From: UBA1822 sp963615055
GTDB lineage: Bacteria > Bacillota > Negativicutes > Veillonellales > Dialisteraceae
Length of the DNA: 9,971 nucleotides
Assembly (NCBI GenBank): GCA_963615055.1
Contig: CAVEFO010000050.1
Location: 1-9,971 of the forward strand
Direction of reading: 5' to 3'
A program made the translations under genes and the position numbers. The notes below the pieces were generated by a model, which did no database searches, was not told the DNA's origin, and saw nothing but the letters and a program-made list of their open reading frames with translations. The stretch's first letter is position 1; the number at the start of each line of letters is the position of its first letter. This document shows, in pieces, positions 6,184 to 9,971 of the stretch.

Positions 6184-7176
6184 TCAGCGATACAGCCCCA
6201 TCGCATGAATCGCGGCTTCGTACGTCTTTCTCGCCTTCGCCTGCGCCTTCTCGCGCCCCGCGTCCAAAATGGCGTCCAGCTCGCTGCTCCCGCAAAGCTG
6301 TCGATAGCGCTCTTGGATCGGCGCCATCTCCGCCACGACCAAATCCGCCACATCCTTTTTCAAGACGCCGTAGCCCTGCCCCTCGTACATCGCTTCGATT
6401 TCCTCGAAACTTTTCCCGGAAACCGCCGCATGGATGCTCATCAAATTGGAAACGCCGGGCTGCGCGTCCTTGTCATAATGCACATGTCCCAGAGAATCCG
6501 TCACCGCACGCTTGATTTTCCGCACGATAGCATCCGGCGCATCCAGCATATGAATCGTCGCCGTTTCATTATCATCCGATTTTGACATTTTGCTCGTCGG
6601 ATCTTGCAGACTCATGACACGCGCCCCGCCCTTCGGCGCCCACATTTCCGGTAACGTGAAGACCTCCCCGTAGCGGGAATTGAAACGCTGCGCCAAATCG
6701 CGCGTGATCTCGATATGTTGCCGCTGATCGTCGCCGACCGGCACCAAATTCGCCTGATACAGCAAAATATCGGCCGCCATGAGCGGCGGATACGTCATGA
6801 GGCCGAGCGGAATGAACCCTTCTTTGCTCTCCTCCTTGCGCGCCTTTGACTTATACTGCGTCATCCGCTCCATCTCGCCCACTGACGCCGTGCAAATCAT
6901 CATCCAGCCCAAAAGCACGTGCTCCGGTACCTCCGACTGCACAAAAATCGTCGCTTTCGCCGGATCCAGCCCGCAAGCGATATAAAGAGCCGCCAAATCC
7001 CGCGTGCGCGCATGAAGCTCTTTCGGATCCTGCGGCACCGTGATCGCGTGCTGATTCACGATACAATAATAACATTCCTTTTCATCCTGAAAGGAAATGA
7101 AATTCTTCAAAGCGCCCAAATAATTCCCCAGCGTCAAATCGCCGCTGGGCTGAATCCCGGAAAATACCACATCCAT
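6184..7176 (-). CDS. trpS: Tryptophanyl-tRNA synthetase
   Basis: This cytoplasmic class I synthetase charges tRNA-Trp with tryptophan using ATP. The 330-residue product has the family's usual length. The N-terminal SGIQPSGDLTLGNYLGAL (6-23) contains the TLGN form of the HIGH motif. NQHAIT (41-46), LMAADILLY (132-140) and VPVGDDQRQHIE (145-156) are tryptophan-pocket and Rossmann-fold landmarks, and KMSKS is intact at 196-200. The start is set at ATG 7176 because AGGAGG (7185-7190) lies 8 bases upstream; the in-frame GTG at 7185 overlaps that site and would add three residues. Many Firmicute trpS genes have a T-box leader, but I see no T-box sequence (UGGNACCGCG-like) between 7177 and 7346. dcd follows 19 bases after the stop. 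Confidence 0.98.
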   Translation of the reverse strand: MDVVFSGIQPSGDLTLGNYLGALKNFISFQDEKECYYCIVNQHAITVPQDPKELHARTRDLAALYIACGLDPAKATIFVQSEVPEHVLLGWMMICTASVGEMERMTQYKSKARKEESKEGFIPLGLMTYPPLMAADILLYQANLVPVGDDQRQHIEITRDLAQRFNSRYGEVFTLPEMWAPKGGARVMSLQDPTSKMSKSDDNETATIHMLDAPDAIVRKIKRAVTDSLGHVHYDKDAQPGVSNLMSIHAAVSGKSFEEIEAMYEGQGYGVLKKDVADLVVAEMAPIQERYRQLCGSSELDAILDAGREKAQAKARKTYEAAIHAMGLYR

Positions 7177-7346
7177 ATCGGACACCTCCTAAATGTAATG
7201 AGAAACAAAGCTTTGTACCTTCTTCCCCTTCGTGGCATTTGTCATGAAAATTTTCCGCCGGTCAAGATGAGAATGGAGGCCTGCTTGGCTTTAAGTGGCT
7301 CACAGAGCTTGAGACGTCAAGCGTAAAAATTAGGAATGAGAAGGAA
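7177..7346 (-). other. trpS leader region
   Basis: This 170-base stretch upstream of trpS has no convincing promoter or T-box. It holds a 12-bp perfect palindrome ACAAAGCTTTGT (7205-7216), a 6-bp stem with a 4-base loop (GCTTGA 7307-7312 with TCAAGC 7317-7322), and a possible 18-codon leader frame (7189-7245). A TTGACC on the minus strand near 7260 has only a poor -10 (ACAAAT) 17 bases on, so I do not call it a promoter. Confidence 0.4.
7189..7245 (-). CDS. Possible 18-residue leader peptide upstream of trpS
   Basis: An ATG at 7243-7245 opens a frame of 18 codons (MTNATKGKKVQSFVSHYI) that ends at TAG 7189-7191, overlapping the trpS ribosome-binding site AGGAGG. A weak GGCGG lies 9 bases upstream of the ATG. 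The peptide is basic and contains no tryptophan, so it does not look like a classical trp attenuator peptide. Translational coupling to trpS is conceivable, but a frame of this length can easily arise by chance. Confidence 0.2.
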   Translation of the reverse strand: MTNATKGKKVQSFVSHYI

Positions 7347-7529
7347 AGGTGTCGCTTCGCGACATTTTCGCATTCGCGTCCCATCACCCGCCCCTTCGGG
7401 GCACCCTCTTCCGATAAAGAGGGCTTTCGATGTAGAGGATTTTGGCCGCATTTATCAAATCGTCGCGAAGCGACACCTAAACTGCTAATTGCTCACTGCT
7501 AACTGCTCACTGTTCACTGCTCACTTTTA
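7327..7529. repeat. Composite structured intergenic repeat (MITE/REP-like)
   Basis: Exact 17-bp inverted repeats, AGGTGTCGCTTCGCGAC (7347-7363) and GTCGCGAAGCGACACCT (7462-7478), flank about 100 bases. Each arm is itself a mini-hairpin (GTCGC/GCGAC with a 3-base loop). Inside are two further hairpins: GCCCC-TTC-GGGGC (7390-7402) and CCCTCTT/AAGAGGG (7404-7410 with 7417-7423). A purine-rich, loosely repeated stretch (7327-7346) and a 7-bp tandem array (7481-7529) border the element. No coding frame fits it. It resembles short non-autonomous mobile or REP-type intergenic repeats; copy number in the genome is unknown. It may also end glmS transcription, since no T-run terminator follows glmS. 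Confidence 0.7.
7481..7529. repeat. 7-bp tandem repeat, seven units
   Basis: Seven consecutive heptamers read, from 7481: ACTGCTA, ATTGCTC, ACTGCTA, ACTGCTC, ACTGTTC, ACTGCTC, ACTTTTA. Five of the seven match ACTGYTM; the second and the last are degenerate. The array abuts the right arm of the composite repeat with a gap of two bases. Confidence 0.8.
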
Positions 7530-7590
7530 CATCTGATTTCTCCGTCTCTATGCGTGAAAATACAGATCGCAAACCGCACTCCGCAAAATC

Positions 7591-9417
7591 TTATTCCACC
7601 GTCACCGATTTTGCCAGATTTCTCGGCTTATCCACGTCATTTCCTCTTTGGATTCCCGTATAATACGCCAGAAGCTGCATCGGGATGACCGAGAGCACCG
7701 GCGCGATGATATCGTCGACGCGCGGGATGCGCACCGTTTCCGATGCATAGCGCCCGATTTCCGTATCTTCCGCGTACCCGATTCCGATCACCTCGGCACC
7801 GCGCGTGCGGACTTCTTGGATATTGCTGTACATCTTCGAAGCGATTTCCTGCTGCGTCACGACCGCAATCACCGGCGTCTCCGACGTAATGAGAGCCAGC
7901 GTCCCGTGTTTCAATTCGCCGCCCGCATACGCTTCGGCATGGATATAGGAAATTTCCTTCAATTTCAGCGCACCTTCCATCGCAATCGCATAATCGATAT
8001 TGCGCCCGAGATAGAAAATATCATGCGCTTTTTTTAGCGTATCGGCATAGGTTTCCATCGCTTCCCGCGCATCGAGCACCTCATCGATATATTGCGGAAG
8101 CGCCTGCAATTCCGTCACGAGCCGCCGCACTTCGTCCTCTGCCGTCGTACCTTTGATTTGCCCCATGTAGAGCGCCAGCATCAGAAGCGCGACCAGCTGC
8201 GTCGTATACGCTTTTGTCGATGCGACCGCGATTTCCGGACCCGCCAGCGTGTAAATGGTGTAATCCGACTCCCGCGCAATCGACGAGCCGATGGAATTCG
8301 TGACCGCGACCGAAAGCGCTCCGAGACGTTTGGCCTCCTTCAGTGCCGCGAGCGTGTCAATCGTTTCCCCCGACTGGCTCACCACAATCACCAGCGTCCG
8401 TTCCGACGTGAGCGGGTGGCTGTAGCGATACTCCGACGCGATTTCCACCGTCGTCGGGATTTTGACGAAACGCTCGATGTAGTGCTTGGCGACGAGCCCC
8501 GCGTGATACGCCGTCCCGCAGGCCGTAATCAGCACCCGATCAAATTTTTCCAAATCCGCGCGCGTCCACTTCAAATCCTCAAATACGACGAGCCCGTCCT
8601 TCCCGACGTGCATATTCACCGTATCGCGAATCGCCTTCGGCTGCTCATAAATTTCTTTCAGCATGAAATGCGGATAGCCGCCTTTTTCCGCCGCTTCCGC
8701 CGTCCACGTCACCTCTTGCACCTTCTTGGAAATCGGAAGCCCATCCGCATCAAAGACCTGTACTCCATCCGCTTTGACGACCGCAATTTCCCCGTCCGAG
8801 AGGACGTAAATACGCCGCGTGCGCGTGATAATCGCCGGAATATCCGACGCGATGAAATTTTCTCCCTCGCCCAGCCCGACGATGAGCGGATTATCCTTTT
8901 TCGTACAAATGATTGTATCCGGATGCTCGCGATCCAAGAAAAGAAGCGTGTACGTCCCCGTGATATACGGCAAAAGTTTCCGCACCGTTTCCAAGAAATC
9001 GCCCGTGTCCAGCTCTTCCATCAGATGCGCGATTACCTCGGAATCCGTTTCCGAGCGGAAGACATGCCCCTTCGACAGCAGCATTTCCTTGATTTCCATG
9101 TAATTTTCGATAATGCCGTTGTGCACGATCACAAAATGATTCTCGCAATCCCCGTGCGGATGCGCATTTTGATCACTCGGCCGCCCATGCGTCGCCCAGC
9201 GCGTGTGCCCGATGCCGATATGCCCCGACAACGGAGACTCCGAAAGCGCCGCCTCCAAATTCGCCAGACGGCCCTCTTTTTTCTCTATCCGAATCTTGCC
9301 GTTCTCGTACACCGCGATCCCGGCAGAATCATATCCGCGATACTCCAAGCGCCGAAGACCGTCCATCAAAAAATGCGACGCCTCTCCCTTGCCCACATAG
9401 CCGACAATCCCGCACAT
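7591..9417 (-). CDS. glmS: Glutamine--fructose-6-phosphate aminotransferase (isomerising)
   Basis: The cytoplasmic enzyme makes glucosamine-6-phosphate from fructose-6-phosphate and glutamine, the first committed step to UDP-GlcNAc for peptidoglycan and LPS. The protein is full length at 608 residues. The N-terminal class II glutamine amidotransferase domain (about 2-220) starts with the nucleophile Cys2 (MCGIVGYVG) and has RGYDSAG (27-33) and HTRWATHG (71-78). Two SIS sugar-isomerase domains follow: ACGTAYHAG (299-307) with SQSGET (347-352) in the first, and FYLGRNIDYAIAMEGALKLK (468-487) in the second. Glu488, His504 and Lys603 fall at the known isomerase catalytic positions, and the C-terminus DKPRNLAKSVTVE is the family ending. 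The ATG at 9417 follows AAGGAGG, with GGAGG five bases away. It has its own promoter (9506-9514) and is divergent from the GtrA-like gene. No glmS ribozyme is evident in the 169 bases upstream. Confidence 0.99.
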   Translation of the reverse strand: MCGIVGYVGKGEASHFLMDGLRRLEYRGYDSAGIAVYENGKIRIEKKEGRLANLEAALSESPLSGHIGIGHTRWATHGRPSDQNAHPHGDCENHFVIVHNGIIENYMEIKEMLLSKGHVFRSETDSEVIAHLMEELDTGDFLETVRKLLPYITGTYTLLFLDREHPDTIICTKKDNPLIVGLGEGENFIASDIPAIITRTRRIYVLSDGEIAVVKADGVQVFDADGLPISKKVQEVTWTAEAAEKGGYPHFMLKEIYEQPKAIRDTVNMHVGKDGLVVFEDLKWTRADLEKFDRVLITACGTAYHAGLVAKHYIERFVKIPTTVEIASEYRYSHPLTSERTLVIVVSQSGETIDTLAALKEAKRLGALSVAVTNSIGSSIARESDYTIYTLAGPEIAVASTKAYTTQLVALLMLALYMGQIKGTTAEDEVRRLVTELQALPQYIDEVLDAREAMETYADTLKKAHDIFYLGRNIDYAIAMEGALKLKEISYIHAEAYAGGELKHGTLALITSETPVIAVVTQQEIASKMYSNIQEVRTRGAEVIGIGYAEDTEIGRYASETVRIPRVDDIIAPVLSVIPMQLLAYYTGIQRGNDVDKPRNLAKSVTVE

Positions 9418-9505
9418 ACGCGCCTCCTTATTCCTTCTCCGATTTAAAATATTTCAAGAAACTTTCCCCAATCGAAAATTTCTTTCTTGCAAATATACAT
9501 CACAC

Positions 9506-9514
9506 ATTATACCA
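9506..9514 (-). promoter_or_regulatory. Extended -10 promoter of glmS
   Basis: On the minus strand TGGTATAAT forms an extended -10 (TGn plus perfect TATAAT). The -35 region 17-18 bases upstream (TACGGT or TTACGG) is poor, as is usual for this promoter type. The start near 9499 leaves a leader of about 80 bases. The leader contains a 7-bp inverted repeat (9455-9461 with 9483-9489) of doubtful meaning. Confidence 0.65.
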
Positions 9515-9539
9515 CAGCCAAAACAAAAACCGTAAAAAA

Positions 9540-9548
9540 TGATATAAT
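9540..9548 (+). promoter_or_regulatory. Extended -10 promoter of the GtrA-like gene
   Basis: TGATATAAT is an extended -10 with a perfect TATAAT (9543-9548). No good -35 is present, only an A-rich stretch shared with the divergent glmS promoter. The start near 9555 leaves about 32 bases to the ATG. Confidence 0.6.
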
Positions 9549-9586
9549 AAACGGAAATATCTGTCATTGATGAAACGGAGCTCTCC

Positions 9587-9967
9587 ATGCAAAATAAACA
9601 ACTGGCGGAAATCATCCGCTTTCTTCTCGTCGGCGGCGGCTGCTTCCTTTTGGACTACGGTCTCCTTTATTATCTGACCGAATACGCCGGTGTCCCCTAT
9701 CTTTTTTCCTCGGCGATTTCCTTCACCGTCTCCCTCGTCGTGAATTATCTCCTCTGCGTCACCGTCGTCTTCCACGCCCAAAACCAGAGCAAGAAAAAAA
9801 CATTCTGGTTCATCGTGACATCCCTCGCGGGGCTCGGCGTGAATCAGATCTGCATGTGGTTCTTCACAGAAATCTGCGGCCTCTGGTACATGCTCGCCAA
9901 AATCGGAGCCGCCGCCGTCGTGACAATCTGGAATTATGTGACGAAACGAATGATTCTGACGCATTAA
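9587..9967 (+). CDS. GtrA-like small membrane protein
   Basis: The 126-residue protein is almost entirely membrane-embedded, with four predicted helices (about 10-30, 36-60, 72-95 and 98-118). The pattern fits the GtrA family: RFLLVGGGCFLLDYGLLYYL near the start (11-30), an Asn in the second helix (VVNYLL, 51-56), and WNYVTKRMIL near the end (115-124), the counterpart of the family's 'W-N-F-x-x-x-r-x-x-x-F' ending. GtrA-like proteins are thought to help move polyprenyl-linked sugars across the membrane for O-antigen, teichoic acid or other surface glycan modification. The partner glycosyltransferase, if any, lies outside the window. The ATG at 9587 has GGAG six bases upstream. The stop is four bases from the window end, so neither terminator nor downstream gene is visible. 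It is the only plus-strand gene here. Confidence 0.9.
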   Translation: MQNKQLAEIIRFLLVGGGCFLLDYGLLYYLTEYAGVPYLFSSAISFTVSLVVNYLLCVTVVFHAQNQSKKKTFWFIVTSLAGLGVNQICMWFFTEICGLWYMLAKIGAAAVVTIWNYVTKRMILTH

Positions 9968-9971
9968 AAAA

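Noticed and set aside
7177..7346. T-box riboswitch ahead of trpS
   Set aside because: No T-box core sequence or specifier-type stem was found on the minus strand, so I do not annotate one.
7347..7529. CRISPR array
   Set aside because: The repeats are inverted arms and contiguous heptamers without unique spacers, and no cas genes are nearby.
8092..9447. Open frame of 451 codons on the plus strand
   Set aside because: It is antisense to glmS, very rich in arginine, with no family resemblance.
9500..9964. 154-codon minus-strand frame
   Set aside because: It is antisense to the GtrA-like gene and the divergent promoter region, and rich in Asp, Glu and His as expected for the complement of a membrane protein gene.

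Overview
This window reads as ordinary chromosome of a Firmicute. The best guess is a Negativicute (Selenomonas, Megasphaera or Dialister-like). The reasons are strong GGAGG-type ribosome-binding sites, a Bacillus/Clostridium-type dcd and glmS, frequent GTG/TTG starts, a complete TRAP-TAXI transporter set, and a structured intergenic repeat with short tandem units. The assignment is an inference; no rRNA or other marker gene is present.

All genes except the last lie on the minus strand, so transcription mostly runs right to left. From the right edge: a small GtrA-like membrane protein (9587-9967, plus strand) is divergent from glmS (7591-9417), with two compact extended -10 promoters between them. 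A 414-base gap follows, holding a composite repeat (17-bp inverted repeats around smaller hairpins, then seven 7-bp tandem units) and the trpS leader. Next are trpS and dcd, 19 bases apart. A near-consensus promoter lies across the end of dcd and points at an intrinsic terminator-like hairpin before the TRAP operon. That operon is the TAXI binding lipoprotein, a DUF1850 protein and a fused 4TM/12TM TRAP permease, ending in a terminator. An L-asparaginase gene starts only about 15 bases beyond that terminator. Its reading frame has no stop until it is inside the following tRNA-Ser(GGA) gene, whose own consensus promoter lies within the asparaginase frame. After the tRNA terminator come a cluster of GTCAGAC repeats, a small exported PepSY-like protein, its terminator, and a strong promoter directed out of the left edge.

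Functionally, the three TRAP proteins should form one secondary uptake system: lipoprotein receptor, accessory protein and permease. Organic acids or dicarboxylic amino acids are possible substrates, but the sequence does not settle this. Asparaginase would release aspartate and ammonia in the cytoplasm. trpS, dcd and glmS are housekeeping genes. I did not find a clearly new multi-gene system. The most unusual points are the promoter-hairpin arrangement ahead of the TRAP operon, the asparaginase/tRNA overlap, and the composite repeat.
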